From Ferrimonas gelatinilytica (GTDB lineage Bacteria > Pseudomonadota > Gammaproteobacteria > Enterobacterales > Shewanellaceae), in the NCBI RefSeq assembly GCF_039544205.1, contig NZ_BAABLF010000014.1:124001-188000 (forward strand): a stretch of DNA of 64,000 nucleotides, given 5' to 3'. A program made the position numbers and the translations under genes. The notes under the pieces were generated by a model. The model did no database searches, was not told where the DNA came from, and saw nothing but the letters and a program-made list of their open reading frames with translations. Position 1 is the first letter of the stretch. The number at the start of each line of letters is the position of its first letter. This document shows, piece by piece, positions 50,213-59,578 of the stretch.

Positions 50213-51442
50213 ATGGCCGCATTTGAATACCAGGCGCTGGATCTGCAGGGACGGCAGAGGAAGGGCGTGATCGAGGCAGATACCGCCAAGCAAGCCCGCA
50301 GTCAGCTGCGCGATAAGCAGTTGATGCCCCTCTCCATCGAGCCTGCCGCCCGGCGGGAAAAGCGTCAGGATGGCGAACAACGCTTTGATCTGGGCAAGTT
50401 GTTTCAGCCCCGGGTGAAGGCCAAAGATCTCGCATTGATCACCCGTCAGCTTTCGACGCTGGTAGCCGGCGGCTTGCCGCTGGAAGAGTGTCTCAAGGCG
50501 GTGGCGGAACAGAACGAGTCGGCGCGCCTGAAAAGCATGATGATGGCAGTTCGCGCCAAGGTGGTGGAGGGCTACTCACTGGCGGAATCCCTGGCGGATT
50601 ACCCCCGAGTATTCGATGAGCTGTTTGTCGCTATGGTGGCCTCCGGCGAGAAGTCCGGTCACCTGGAAGTGGTGCTGGAGCGGTTGGCGGACTACACCGA
50701 GCGCAAGCAGGAGCTGAACTCCAAGCTGACCCAGGCGCTGGTCTACCCGGTGATACTGGTGCTGCTCTGCCTGGGCGTTGTCTACTACCTGCTCACCTCC
50801 GTGGTGCCCCAGGTGGTGTCCCAGTTTGAACATATGGGCCAGTCCCTGCCCGCGACCACACAGTTTCTTATCGACACCTCGGAATTTCTCAACGCCTATG
50901 GCCTCTATATCTTTGCGGCCATCGTGCTCGCGATCCTGGGGTTCAATCAGGCGTTGCGTAATCCGGCCTTCAAGTTGCGCTGGCATGGCGTTGTGCTGGA
51001 TCTGCCCATTATCGGTAAGGTATCCCGGGGCCTGAATACGGCGCGCTTTGCCCGGACCCTGAGTACCCTGACCTCATCCGGTGTGCCGATGCTCGAAGCG
51101 ATGAAGATCGCCGCCGACGTCCTGCTGAACCAGAGGGTGAAAACGGCGGTACAGGAAGCCACTACCAAGGTGCGTGAGGGGGCTTCCTTAAGGGCCTCAC
51201 TGCAACAGACCAAGCTGTTCCCACCCATGATGCTGCATATGATCGCGTCGGGGGAGAAGTCCGGCGAGCTGGACAGCATGCTGGGGCGGGCGGCGGATAA
51301 CCAGGATAGGGAGTTCGAGGCGACCATGACCATCGCCCTGGCGGTGATGCAACCGCTGATCATCGTGACCATGGCGGGCATCGTCATGTTCATCGTGATC
51401 TCCATCCTGCAGCCGATGCTGGCCCTCAACCAGATGATTTAA
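50213..51442 (+). CDS. gspF: Type II secretion inner-membrane platform protein GspF
   Basis: Polytopic platform protein that couples GspE to pseudopilins. 409 residues with two repeated cytoplasmic T2SSF domains (LITRQLSTLVAGGLPLEECL and FARTLSTLTSSGVPMLEAMK) and three membrane helices, the last near the C-terminus (PLIIVTMAGIVMFIVISILQ). It starts three bases after gspE. Confidence 0.97.
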   Translation: MAAFEYQALDLQGRQRKGVIEADTAKQARSQLRDKQLMPLSIEPAARREKRQDGEQRFDLGKLFQPRVKAKDLALITRQLSTLVAGGLPLEECLKAVAEQNESARLKSMMMAVRAKVVEGYSLAESLADYPRVFDELFVAMVASGEKSGHLEVVLERLADYTERKQELNSKLTQALVYPVILVLLCLGVVYYLLTSVVPQVVSQFEHMGQSLPATTQFLIDTSEFLNAYGLYIFAAIVLAILGFNQALRNPAFKLRWHGVVLDLPIIGKVSRGLNTARFARTLSTLTSSGVPMLEAMKIAADVLLNQRVKTAVQEATTKVREGASLRASLQQTKLFPPMMLHMIASGEKSGELDSMLGRAADNQDREFEATMTIALAVMQPLIIVTMAGIVMFIVISILQPMLALNQMI

Positions 51443-51478
51443 CCCAATTGACCCAAATGATGTTCGAGGAAGTTTGAG

Positions 51479-51925
51479 ATGAAACGACAACTGCGACAGC
51501 GCCGTAACGTGCGCGGTTTTACCCTGCTGGAAGTGATGATGGTCCTGGTGATCATCGGCGTTCTGGCCTCCCTGGTGGCCCCCAACATCCTGGGTAACCG
51601 GGACCGGGCCAACCAGCAGAAAGCAGTGGCGGACATTGCCGGGCTGGAGAATGCGATCAGCATGTATTACGCCCACAACAGTGTCCTGCCCACCACCGAG
51701 CAGGGACTGGAAGCGCTGGTGAATCGACCCAATATTGCGCCTGAGCCCCGTAACTACCAGGATGGCGGCTACATCCAGCGCCTACCCACCGATCCCTGGG
51801 GCGGCCAGTACGTGTTGGTCAGCCCAGGTGTGAACGGCCGTTACGATCTCTGCTCTTCGGGGCCAGATCTGCAACTGGGCACCGAGGACGATATCTGTAA
51901 CTACAACCTGGGTGATTTCCAGTAA
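51479..51925 (+). CDS. gspG: Major pseudopilin GspG
   Basis: Main subunit of the pseudopilus. 148-residue precursor; a basic leader ends at RNVRG, cleavage before FTLLEVMMVLVIIGVLASLV with Glu5 of the mature protein conserved. The core has the GspG calcium-binding C-terminal loop (GPDLQLGTEDDICNY) and LPTDPWGGQY. The prepilin peptidase gspO is not in the window. Confidence 0.97.
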   Translation: MKRQLRQRRNVRGFTLLEVMMVLVIIGVLASLVAPNILGNRDRANQQKAVADIAGLENAISMYYAHNSVLPTTEQGLEALVNRPNIAPEPRNYQDGGYIQRLPTDPWGGQYVLVSPGVNGRYDLCSSGPDLQLGTEDDICNYNLGDFQ

Positions 51926-52536
51926 TGAGTGGCGTCCAGCCCTTCAGTTCGGTCAAAGCCCCGCGGCAGCGGGGCTTTACCTTGTTGGAGATGCTGCTGG
52001 TTGTGCTGCTGATCGGCGTGATGGCCGGGTCGGTTAGCCTGATCTTCGGTGGCGATGCCCGGCGTGAGGCGATGATTAAGTCGGGGGACGAGTTCCGGGT
52101 GGTGGTTTCCACGGCCCTGGAAGAGGCGGCGCTCAGTGGTGAGCTGGTGGGAGTGGTTGTCGAACCGGATCACTACTTCTTCGCCCGTTGGAACCTGGAT
52201 GATGAGGCCTGGGAAGAGCACCGGGGTGACCGTCTCTATCGTCAGCGCACTCTTCCTGAGGGGATAGAGATGACCCTGGAACTGGAGGGCTTGCCATTGG
52301 TGCAGGAGGATGAGGAGGAGGCCTCGGAGTTTGGCCTGGATGAGTCGCTGTTTGAGCCCGACGAAGAGGAGAAGCGCAAGCGACCGGATCCCCAACTGCT
52401 GCTTCTGCCCTCCGGTGAGATGACCGCGTTCGTCCTGGAGTTCGATGCCATCGGTGGCGAGCGGATTGAAGGGGTGGATTTGGTCGGTGATATGCTCGGC
52501 CGCATCGCCTGGCGCCACGACCTGGAGGCGCAGTGA
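51925..52536 (+). CDS. gspH: Minor pseudopilin GspH
   Basis: Minor pseudopilin that joins the tip complex or helps assembly. 203 residues: leader to RQRG, then FTLLEMLLVVLLIGVMAGSV. The body is beta-rich and contains a long acidic insertion (about residues 128-152, many Glu/Asp, ending KRKRPD). It shares a one-base overlap with gspG and a GTGA overlap with gspI. Confidence 0.93.
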   Translation: MSGVQPFSSVKAPRQRGFTLLEMLLVVLLIGVMAGSVSLIFGGDARREAMIKSGDEFRVVVSTALEEAALSGELVGVVVEPDHYFFARWNLDDEAWEEHRGDRLYRQRTLPEGIEMTLELEGLPLVQEDEEEASEFGLDESLFEPDEEEKRKRPDPQLLLLPSGEMTAFVLEFDAIGGERIEGVDLVGDMLGRIAWRHDLEAQ

Positions 52537-52901
52537 ACCGGGCTCGTGGCTTTACCCTGATCGAGGTGATGATGGCGCTGGCGCTCTTCGCGACGGCAGC
52601 CATCGCCGTGATCAACACCGCCAGCCAGCAACTGCGGTCGGTGCCTCTGCTGCAGGAGCGCACTTTGGCCAATTACGTGGTGCATAACCGCATGGTGGAC
52701 ATCCTGCTGGAGAACGCGTTTCCAGAGCTCGGCAGTAAAACTGGAGAGGCGGAGCTGGCCGATCGCACCTGGCACTGGCGCCAGCGGGTGGTGAAGGCAA
52801 GCGATGAGAAACTGCGGATGATCGAGGTGGTGGTAAGCCTGGATCCCAACTTTGATAACCAGATGGCGGTGGGGCAGACCTATGTGTCGGATCCAAACTA
52901 A
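52533..52901 (+). CDS. gspI: Minor pseudopilin GspI
   Basis: Tip-complex pseudopilin that binds GspJ and GspK. 122 residues with a very short leader (MNRARG) before FTLIEVMMALALFATAAIAV. The start is GTG, overlapping the gspH stop. LLQERTLANYVVHNRMVDI is the typical GspI segment. Its 3' end overlaps gspJ by 20 bases. Confidence 0.95.
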   Translation: MNRARGFTLIEVMMALALFATAAIAVINTASQQLRSVPLLQERTLANYVVHNRMVDILLENAFPELGSKTGEAELADRTWHWRQRVVKASDEKLRMIEVVVSLDPNFDNQMAVGQTYVSDPN

Positions 52902-53640
52902 CCCTGCTCTCCGTCATTCACGGGGTTTTACCCTGATGGAGATGCTGCTGGCGATGGCAGTGTTTGCCATGCTGGGGCTGGCGACGGCCAACGTGATGCA
53001 GCAGGTGATCCGCTCCGATGAGATCAGCCAGGATGCCCAGGGGCGACTCAAGGCACTGCAGCAGACCATGTCGATGCTGGAGCGAGATTTCGGCCAGATG
53101 ATCCCCAGGGGGCATCGCGATGCGTTTGGGGAGATCTCCCCCAAGCTGTTCGAGTATGGCGACAACCTGATCGACTCTGATGCCCAGGGGATCCGCTTCT
53201 ATCGTCTTGGCTGGCTAAACCCCCAGGGGCGCCTGCCACGGGGAGCGATTCAGCAGGTGATCTACCGTCTGGAGGAGGGGGTGCTACAGCGCCAGTATAC
53301 CCTCTACCCGGACCCGGTTGAGGGGGAGGAACCGATCAGCCTGGATCTGCTCGATGGCGTCACGGATCTCAAGTTTGCCTTCTACCTGGAGGACAAATGG
53401 GTGACCCAGACCGATGCTGAGAGTTTCCCCAAGGGCGTTGCCGTGGAGCTGGAGCTGGAGGATTTGGGCGTGATCCGTCGTCATTTCCTGCTGGCGGACG
53501 GATACACCCAAGAGGAGCCTCAAGAGCAAGAGGACAATAACGGCGGCAACAACCCGGGCTCAGGGAACCCAGGTTCAGGGGGCAGTGGTGGCAATAATGA
53601 CACTGGCTCCGGTGCTGACGTCGGGGAGAACCAGACATGA
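52882..53640 (+). CDS. gspJ: Minor pseudopilin GspJ
   Basis: Tip-complex pseudopilin. 252 residues: leader to RHSRG then FTLMEMLLAMAVFAMLGLAT; conserved MLERDFGQMIPRGHRDAFGE and GIRFYRLGWLNPQGRLPRG. The C-terminal 45 residues are a low-complexity tail rich in Gly, Asn, Ser, Glu and Gln, unusual for the family. The start inside gspI is fixed by the leader; the longer frame upstream is a shadow. Confidence 0.93.
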   Translation: MCRIQTNPALRHSRGFTLMEMLLAMAVFAMLGLATANVMQQVIRSDEISQDAQGRLKALQQTMSMLERDFGQMIPRGHRDAFGEISPKLFEYGDNLIDSDAQGIRFYRLGWLNPQGRLPRGAIQQVIYRLEEGVLQRQYTLYPDPVEGEEPISLDLLDGVTDLKFAFYLEDKWVTQTDAESFPKGVAVELELEDLGVIRRHFLLADGYTQEEPQEQEDNNGGNNPGSGNPGSGGSGGNNDTGSGADVGENQT

Positions 53641-54635
53641 GGCGTCAGCAGCGGGGCGTCGCTCTCTTGACCGTGCTGCTGGTCCTGGTGGTGATTGTGA
53701 CCCTGGGGGCGGCGATGACCCAACGCAGTCAGATCAGCGTGCGACGCACCATCAGCCTGGGCCAACTTGACCAGGCCTATTGGTACTCCCTGGCCTCTGA
53801 GGCATTGGCCAAGCGGGTGCTGAAACAGGATTTCGAGGATGCCGACGGCACCGTGCATCTGCAGCAGTACTGGGCAACTGCAGATGTGGTCTACCCGGTG
53901 GATAACGGCCATATCGGCGGAACCATCGAGGATATGCGCACCTGCTTTAACCTCAACGGCTTGGTGCAGGGGCTCACCTCCCAAGAGGAGCAGCAGGATC
54001 CCTATCAAACGCCGCTGCCGGGACGGCAGTTTATCGCCATGATGGAGGCGCTGGAGCTCGACCGTTACCTGGGCGAAATGCTGGCGGACAGGGTCCGGGA
54101 CTTTGTGGATGCAGACAGCGATCCCAGTGGCACCTTTGGAGCCGAAGATGGCGACTACCAGGCCAGGCCGATCCCCTACCTGGCGCCGAACCAGTTGATG
54201 GCACACCACAGCGAGTTACGGGCGGTACTGGGCAGTTCGCCCGAGTTGTACCAGATTTTGAAGGATTATCTTTGCGTTATCCCCGGCAATGACCGCCAGG
54301 TGCTGAACGTTAATACCCTGCCGGTGGAGCGTGCGGCCTTGCTGGTGGGGATGCTGGAGGGCGGTATCAGCCTGAGCGAGGCCGAGAGTCTCATCGGTAA
54401 CCGCCCCGGCGATGGCTGGGAGAGTACGGAGGCGTTCTGGCAGGAGCCCGCGGCTCAGCGCCTGACGGACCTCTCCGCCGAGGCCAAGGCAACCATTTCG
54501 GTGGACAGCGAGTATTTCCGTCTTAAGGGGGGAGCCCGGGTCGACAACTCGGTGTTTCGATTGGAAAGTATTTTAAAGCGTGGCGGCGATAACAACCTGT
54601 CGGTTGTCACCCGCCAGTATGGAGGCCAACAGTGA
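53637..54635 (+). CDS. gspK: Minor pseudopilin GspK
   Basis: Large tip pseudopilin. 332 residues: leader MRRQQRG then VALLTVLLVLVVIVTLGAAM (no Glu at position 5, as is typical for GspK). The body has the helical domain and the calcium-site region, with VLNVNTLPVERAALLVGML. It overlaps gspJ by ATGA and gspL by GTGA. Confidence 0.95.
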   Translation: MRRQQRGVALLTVLLVLVVIVTLGAAMTQRSQISVRRTISLGQLDQAYWYSLASEALAKRVLKQDFEDADGTVHLQQYWATADVVYPVDNGHIGGTIEDMRTCFNLNGLVQGLTSQEEQQDPYQTPLPGRQFIAMMEALELDRYLGEMLADRVRDFVDADSDPSGTFGAEDGDYQARPIPYLAPNQLMAHHSELRAVLGSSPELYQILKDYLCVIPGNDRQVLNVNTLPVERAALLVGMLEGGISLSEAESLIGNRPGDGWESTEAFWQEPAAQRLTDLSAEAKATISVDSEYFRLKGGARVDNSVFRLESILKRGGDNNLSVVTRQYGGQQ

Positions 54636-55822
54636 GCGAACGATTGGTCGTAAGGTTGGGCAGTCACGCCCAGCAACCGATCCCTTGGGTAACCTGGTCT
54701 GATGAGCAGCAGGGTGTGATCAGCTCCGGCGTATTGCCGGATGCCGAAGCCCTGTCGAGCCTGGGGGAGCGTGCCGGTGGTCGACCGGTAGATGTGCTGG
54801 TGGACACCAGTGCCGTGCGGCTGACGGAGGTGACTCTGCCCGCCAAGGCCCAGCGTCAGGCGAATAAAGCGGTGCCCTTCCTGCTGGAGGAGTCCCTGGC
54901 GGAGGACGTGGAGCGGATGCACTTTGTTATCGGCCCACGTCATGGTGATCAACTGGCGGTCGCGGTGGTCAGTCACGCCATGATGCGTTGTTGGCAGGGA
55001 TGGCTGACGGACGCCGGACTGACCTGCAAACGTCTGGTGCCTGACGTGCTGGCCCTACCGTTGGTACCGGATACCGCCCTGGCGCTGTTGAGGCTTGAGG
55101 AGCAGGTGCTGCTGCGCACCGGCATCGCCGCCGGTGAGGTGCTGGATCATGACTGGTTTGATGCACTGGCACCGCGCCTGGTGGCGGACAACGATCTTCC
55201 CTGGGCACTCTACAGTGACGTCGAGGTGCCGGAGGGGGTCGAGACCGAGCTTCAGCCCCTGGAGCTGCCGATGCAGGTCCTGGCCCAGGGGCTGGCCAGG
55301 TCACCGATAAACCTCTTTTCGGGCAGTTATGCGCCCTCGCGGGAACTGGGCAAGGTGTTCCAGATCTGGGCCAAGGTGGGGATCGCCGCTTCGGTTCTGT
55401 TTGTGGTGGCTCTGATCCACAATGGCCTCAGCGTGTATCAGCTTAAGCAGCAGCGTCAGGCATTGAATCAACAGCAGGTAGAGATCTACAAGGGTCTGTT
55501 TCCGAGAGAGAAGCGGGTGGTCAACCCCACCGGGCAACTGCAGGCCAAGCTGCGCACTTTGGGGGGCGGGACCGGCGGTGGCGAGTTGATCCCGATGCTG
55601 GCCAAGCTGGCACCGGCGTTTTCCGCCGAACCTGAGGTGCGTCCTCAGGGCCTGCGATTCGATGCGGACCGCGGTGAGGTGCGGTTGCAGCTCAGCGGTA
55701 AGAGCTTTGCCCAGTTTGAGCAATTCCGTCAGATTGCCGGTCGTGAATTCGAGGTGGATCAGGGAGCGCTCAATAACGATGAAACCGGGGTCACCGGGAC
55801 GCTGACGGTGAAGGTGAAGTGA
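54632..55822 (+). CDS. gspL: Type II secretion protein GspL
   Basis: Inner-membrane protein that recruits GspE. 396 residues: cytoplasmic actin-like domain (about 1-235, containing AKAQRQANKAVPFLLEESLA), one helix (VGIAASVLFVVALIHNGLSV) and a periplasmic ferredoxin-like domain. Start codon GTG. Confidence 0.95.
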   Translation: MSERLVVRLGSHAQQPIPWVTWSDEQQGVISSGVLPDAEALSSLGERAGGRPVDVLVDTSAVRLTEVTLPAKAQRQANKAVPFLLEESLAEDVERMHFVIGPRHGDQLAVAVVSHAMMRCWQGWLTDAGLTCKRLVPDVLALPLVPDTALALLRLEEQVLLRTGIAAGEVLDHDWFDALAPRLVADNDLPWALYSDVEVPEGVETELQPLELPMQVLAQGLARSPINLFSGSYAPSRELGKVFQIWAKVGIAASVLFVVALIHNGLSVYQLKQQRQALNQQQVEIYKGLFPREKRVVNPTGQLQAKLRTLGGGTGGGELIPMLAKLAPAFSAEPEVRPQGLRFDADRGEVRLQLSGKSFAQFEQFRQIAGREFEVDQGALNNDETGVTGTLTVKVK

Positions 55823-56313
55823 TGAACGAATATTGGGAAAAAGCGCAGCAGTGGTGGTTTGATCGCACGGAATCGGAGCGCCGCTACATGACCATCGCCG
55901 CGCCCCTGCTGCTGTTGGCGCTGATCTACTACGGCCTCTGGGTTCCGGTGTCGGATGCGGTGGCCACGGCGGAGACGCAGCTACGGGCAGCCCAAAGCAG
56001 TCTGAATCAGATGAAACAGGACGCCAATCGTTACACGGCACTCGCCGGCAAAGGTGGGCCCCGCACCAGCGGAGGCAGCCTTAGCCAGCTGGCCAGCCGC
56101 AGTGCTGCTGCTGCCGGGTTGCGCATTGAACGGATGCAGCCGCAAAGTGACAAGTTGCAACTGTGGCTCGCAGACTGTGAATTTGAGCGCTTGATGGAGT
56201 GGCTGTCCGAACTCAGCCTGGATCAGGGCGTTCGTATTGAAAATCTGGACCTGACCGAGTCTCAGGAATCGGGCTTGGTGCAGGTGCGCCGCCTGCAGAT
56301 CAGCAAACCCTAA
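55822..56313 (+). CDS. gspM: Type II secretion protein GspM
   Basis: Small inner-membrane partner of GspL. 163 residues: amphipathic N-terminus (WWFDRTESERRYM), one helix (TIAAPLLLLALIYYGLWVP), a coiled-coil stretch and a ferredoxin-like periplasmic domain ending RRLQISKP. The ATG overlaps the gspL stop (TGATG); a GTG one codon upstream is also possible. Confidence 0.94.
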   Translation: MNEYWEKAQQWWFDRTESERRYMTIAAPLLLLALIYYGLWVPVSDAVATAETQLRAAQSSLNQMKQDANRYTALAGKGGPRTSGGSLSQLASRSAAAAGLRIERMQPQSDKLQLWLADCEFERLMEWLSELSLDQGVRIENLDLTESQESGLVQVRRLQISKP

Positions 56314-56324
56314 GGGAGAGTGAA

Positions 56325-57080
56325 GTGAGAGTGCTGAAGTACGGCTTGGCCGGTGTCGGGATCTATCTGGTGTTTTTGCTGGTGACCATGCCGGCCGCCT
56401 GGGTATGGCAGATGGTGCCTAAGATGCCGGGGGTGGAACTGCGCGGGATCAGTGGCAGTCTTTGGCAGGGACAGGCGGCACAGTTCAGTGCGGCGGGTCG
56501 CCAGTTGGAGCAGTTGAGCTGGACGCTGCACCCTGCCCAACTGATTACCGGTAACCTGGCTCTTTCCCTCACGGTGAACGATCCCGTGGTGAAAGGGCAG
56601 GGCGAGCTGCAGTACGGCTTTTCCGGACTCCAGGCTCAGGGAGTGCGTCTGAGTGCACCCATCCCCTGGCTGTTGGGTAACACCCGACTGCCTCTGCGCA
56701 CCAAGATCCAAGGGGCGGTGACCCTGAATCTGCGTGAGCTGGCTCAGGGGGAACCCTGGTGCGAGGCGTTGGCCGGCAGGACAGTCATCAACGGCTTGGA
56801 TGTGCGTAATCAGTTTGGCCACTATCCCATCGGCGACATCGCCGGTAACCTGATTTGTCGGGACGGCAACGCGGTGCTGAACCTGGATGCGGCTGAGAAC
56901 CGTATTGGCGTTGCCGGTGAGGCTGTGCTGATGGCGGGGAACCAGGTGAAGGTCGAGGCCACCATTCGGGAAACCGAAGAGCAGTCGGAAGACCTGAGGC
57001 AGGCGTTGACCTTCCTTGGTCAGCCGGACAGCAGCGGCGCCTACAGCCTCAATTACAACGGCCCGGTCCCGGGACTGTAA
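56325..57080 (+). CDS. gspN: Type II secretion protein GspN
   Basis: Periplasmic-facing accessory protein of the type II system. 251 residues: one N-terminal helix (GLAGVGIYLVFLLVTMPAAW) followed by the domain beginning LRGISGSLWQGQAAQF. GTG start with GGGAG upstream. Last gsp gene; nudE follows after 12 bases and may be co-transcribed. Confidence 0.93.
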   Translation: MRVLKYGLAGVGIYLVFLLVTMPAAWVWQMVPKMPGVELRGISGSLWQGQAAQFSAAGRQLEQLSWTLHPAQLITGNLALSLTVNDPVVKGQGELQYGFSGLQAQGVRLSAPIPWLLGNTRLPLRTKIQGAVTLNLRELAQGEPWCEALAGRTVINGLDVRNQFGHYPIGDIAGNLICRDGNAVLNLDAAENRIGVAGEAVLMAGNQVKVEATIRETEEQSEDLRQALTFLGQPDSSGAYSLNYNGPVPGL

Positions 57081-57092
57081 AAGGAGAGGTTT

Positions 57093-57653
57093 ATGTCCAG
57101 CAAGAAGCCCGAGATCCTCGCCACCGAACTGGTGGCCAAGAGTCGCCTGTTCCAGGTGGAGCAACTGCATCTTCGATTCAGCAACGGGGTAGAGCGTCAC
57201 TACGAGCGGATGCGCGGCGCCATGTCCGGGGCGGTTATGGTGGTGCCCATGCTGGATGATCACACCCTGTTGCTGGTGCGCGAATACGCTGCTGGCACCC
57301 ACAGCTATGAGCTGGGTTTCCCCAAAGGCTTGATCGATCCTGGGGAGGACGCCATGCAAGCGGCTAATCGCGAGTTGCAGGAGGAGGTCGGCTACGCTGC
57401 CCGACAGTTAGAACCCCTCTACCAACTGGCACTGGCCCCCAGCTATTTCTCCGCCCGTATGGAGATCCTCCTGGCCCGGGATCTGTATCCCAGCCGGCTG
57501 GAGGGGGATGAGCCCGAGCCGCTGGAGCTGGTACCCTGGCCGTTGGCGGATATTGATGGTTTGCTTGCCCGGCCCGATTTCTCCGAGTCGCGCTCGATCT
57601 GTGCCTTGTTTTTGGCTCAAAAGAAGCTGACACTGGGCGGAAGGTCTCGATAA
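57093..57653 (+). CDS. nudE: ADP compounds hydrolase NudE
   Basis: Nudix enzyme that hydrolyses ADP-ribose, NADH and diadenosine polyphosphates. 186 residues with the Nudix box G-x5-E-x7-REL-x-EE-x-G (GLIDPGEDAMQAANRELQEE, then VGY). AAGGAGAGG precedes the ATG. It lies between gspN and cysQ, an order I recall from Shewanella. Confidence 0.96.
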   Translation: MSSKKPEILATELVAKSRLFQVEQLHLRFSNGVERHYERMRGAMSGAVMVVPMLDDHTLLLVREYAAGTHSYELGFPKGLIDPGEDAMQAANRELQEEVGYAARQLEPLYQLALAPSYFSARMEILLARDLYPSRLEGDEPEPLELVPWPLADIDGLLARPDFSESRSICALFLAQKKLTLGGRSR

Positions 57654-57667
57654 ATAGGTGGTATGGA

Positions 57668-58480
57668 GTGAGTCGCCTAAATGCATTATTGGATCCCGTC
57701 ATTGGCATTGCGCGGCAGGCCGGAGAGCGGATCCGATCCATCTACGAACAGGGCCAGTATGAAGCCCTGACCAAGTCCGACAACACCCCGGTGACTACGG
57801 CGGACTTGGCAGCGCACCGTCACATCGTCGAAGCATTGACCGCGCTGACCCCGGATATCCCCATCCTGTCCGAAGAGGACACCCATATTCCCCTTGCTGA
57901 TCGTCGTAACTGGTCCCAGTACTGGCTGATCGATCCCCTCGATGGGACCCAGGAGTTTATTGCCGGTAGTGGCGACTTCGCGGTCAACATCTGCCTGGTG
58001 GACCAGGGTGTCCCTGTGATGGGGGTGATCTATGCCCCGATGAGTGAAACCTGCTACTACGCCTGTCGTGGCGAGGGTGCGTTCAAGCATCAGGGAGGTA
58101 AAGTGGTCGATATCCGGAGTCGCGATGTGCGGGATGGCGAGGCACTGAAGATCGCAGTCAGTCGCCGCCAGCGCCGAGAGTATGTGCTGGACAGACTGGA
58201 CCCCTCCCGGGAGTACGAGCTGGTGCCCTTTGGCAGTGCCTCGTTGAAAAGCTGCATGGTGGCGGAGGGCAGGGCGGATTGCTATCTGCGACTGGGGCCG
58301 ACCGGCGAGTGGGATACCGGCGCTTCTCAGTGCATCGTCAGTGAAGCGGGGGGGACCCTGGTGGACACCCTTTATCAGCCCCTCAGTTACAACCAGAGAG
58401 AAAGCCTGGAAAACCCCAACTACATGGTGTTGGGTTCCCAGGCATTGCCCTGGCGTGAGATCTTACCACCCCGCGCTTAG
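57668..58480 (+). CDS. cysQ: 3'(2'),5'-bisphosphate nucleotidase CysQ
   Basis: Hydrolyses 3'-phosphoadenosine 5'-phosphate to AMP, recycling a product of sulfate assimilation; magnesium-dependent and lithium-sensitive family. 270 residues with metal motifs ILSEEDTH, WLIDPLDGTQEFIAG and GEWDTGASQCIVSEAGG. GTG start. Its 3' end overlaps the convergent selU gene by 18 bases. Confidence 0.96.
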   Translation: MSRLNALLDPVIGIARQAGERIRSIYEQGQYEALTKSDNTPVTTADLAAHRHIVEALTALTPDIPILSEEDTHIPLADRRNWSQYWLIDPLDGTQEFIAGSGDFAVNICLVDQGVPVMGVIYAPMSETCYYACRGEGAFKHQGGKVVDIRSRDVRDGEALKIAVSRRQRREYVLDRLDPSREYELVPFGSASLKSCMVAEGRADCYLRLGPTGEWDTGASQCIVSEAGGTLVDTLYQPLSYNQRESLENPNYMVLGSQALPWREILPPRA

Positions 58481-59578
58481 CGTGGCTTCGCGCTGGTCAA
58501 GAAACTCCCGCACTTCCGATTTCGGGCCCCGGTACAGTACCGGGGCCGGTTGTTTGCCCATCTGGAAGTGATACATGGGATCGTAGTATTCACTCAGCAG
58601 CTGCGCGATCCACTCCCGGTGAAGGGTCAGTTCTCCCTGCTGGAGCTGCTGAGACAGTGCTGATGTCATCAACTGGCGCAATGCCTGGTGACGCTCGTTC
58701 CCCAGTCGGCGCTGGATCCGGTCCAGGCTTGCCAGCAGGAACTCACAGAAGCCCTCACCGCCCGCTTCCGTGCCATCGCGCTCGACGAAGGCGGCATGGA
58801 TCTCCACCACATAATCTTTCAGGATCTGTTCAATTCGCTCCTCGGTGGTGACTTCCAGGATCACCCGGGGCGCGGCTTTCATTGCATCAAACAGTGGAAT
58901 AGGCAGGGAAGTGCGGCCGATCAAACGGCTCTCATCTTCCAACACCAGCTGGCGGGCGCGGCGACGATGCTGCATCAGGGCGATGGCCAGGCGATTCTCG
59001 AAGTTGATCTGGCTCGGCTGCGGGATCAACTGGCGGCCAAAACTGGAACCACGATGGTGGGCCAGCCCCTCGAGATCCACCGCATCGTTGCGGGGGACCA
59101 GGAAGTCGGTTTTACCGCTGCCGGTCATGCCCGCCACGATCACCATCCCCGGGTTCTCCGCCATCTGGTCGCTTTGTTCGATCAGAAAGCTGCGCATCCC
59201 CTTGTAGCCGCCCTCGATGTAGGGTCGCTGAATCCCCGCCTCCGCCAGCCAGCGTTGGCTGATCTGGCTGCGCATCCCCCCCCGGAAACAGTACAGTACG
59301 CTGTCGGGGTGCGCTTCAACCTGGGCCAGCCAGGCATCGACGCGGGCCTGCTTGACGGCCCCGCCGACTCGCTCATGTCCCAGGGCGATGGCGGCTTCCT
59401 GACCCTGCTCCTTGTAACAGGTGCCAACGGCGGCACGCTCTTCGTCGTTCATCAGAGGAAGGTTAACGGCGCCGGGAAAGGCCCCCTTGGTGAACTCGAC
59501 CGGTGCGCGCAGGTCAATCATGGGGGTCTCGCCGAGCAGAAGCTCGGCGTAGGCCGTCCGGGGCAGGCACTCAGTCAT
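58463..59578 (-). CDS. selU: tRNA 2-selenouridine synthase
   Basis: Replaces sulfur by selenium in 2-thiouridine at the wobble position of tRNAs for Lys, Glu and Gln through a geranylated intermediate. 371 residues: rhodanese domain with active Cys97 (YCFRGGMRS) and a P-loop domain with GMTGSGKT at about 150-157. It uses selenophosphate from SelD, whose gene overlaps its start by eight bases. Also called mnmH. Confidence 0.96.
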   Translation of the reverse strand: MTECLPRTAYAELLLGETPMIDLRAPVEFTKGAFPGAVNLPLMNDEERAAVGTCYKEQGQEAAIALGHERVGGAVKQARVDAWLAQVEAHPDSVLYCFRGGMRSQISQRWLAEAGIQRPYIEGGYKGMRSFLIEQSDQMAENPGMVIVAGMTGSGKTDFLVPRNDAVDLEGLAHHRGSSFGRQLIPQPSQINFENRLAIALMQHRRRARQLVLEDESRLIGRTSLPIPLFDAMKAAPRVILEVTTEERIEQILKDYVVEIHAAFVERDGTEAGGEGFCEFLLASLDRIQRRLGNERHQALRQLMTSALSQQLQQGELTLHREWIAQLLSEYYDPMYHFQMGKQPAPVLYRGPKSEVREFLDQREATLSAGW

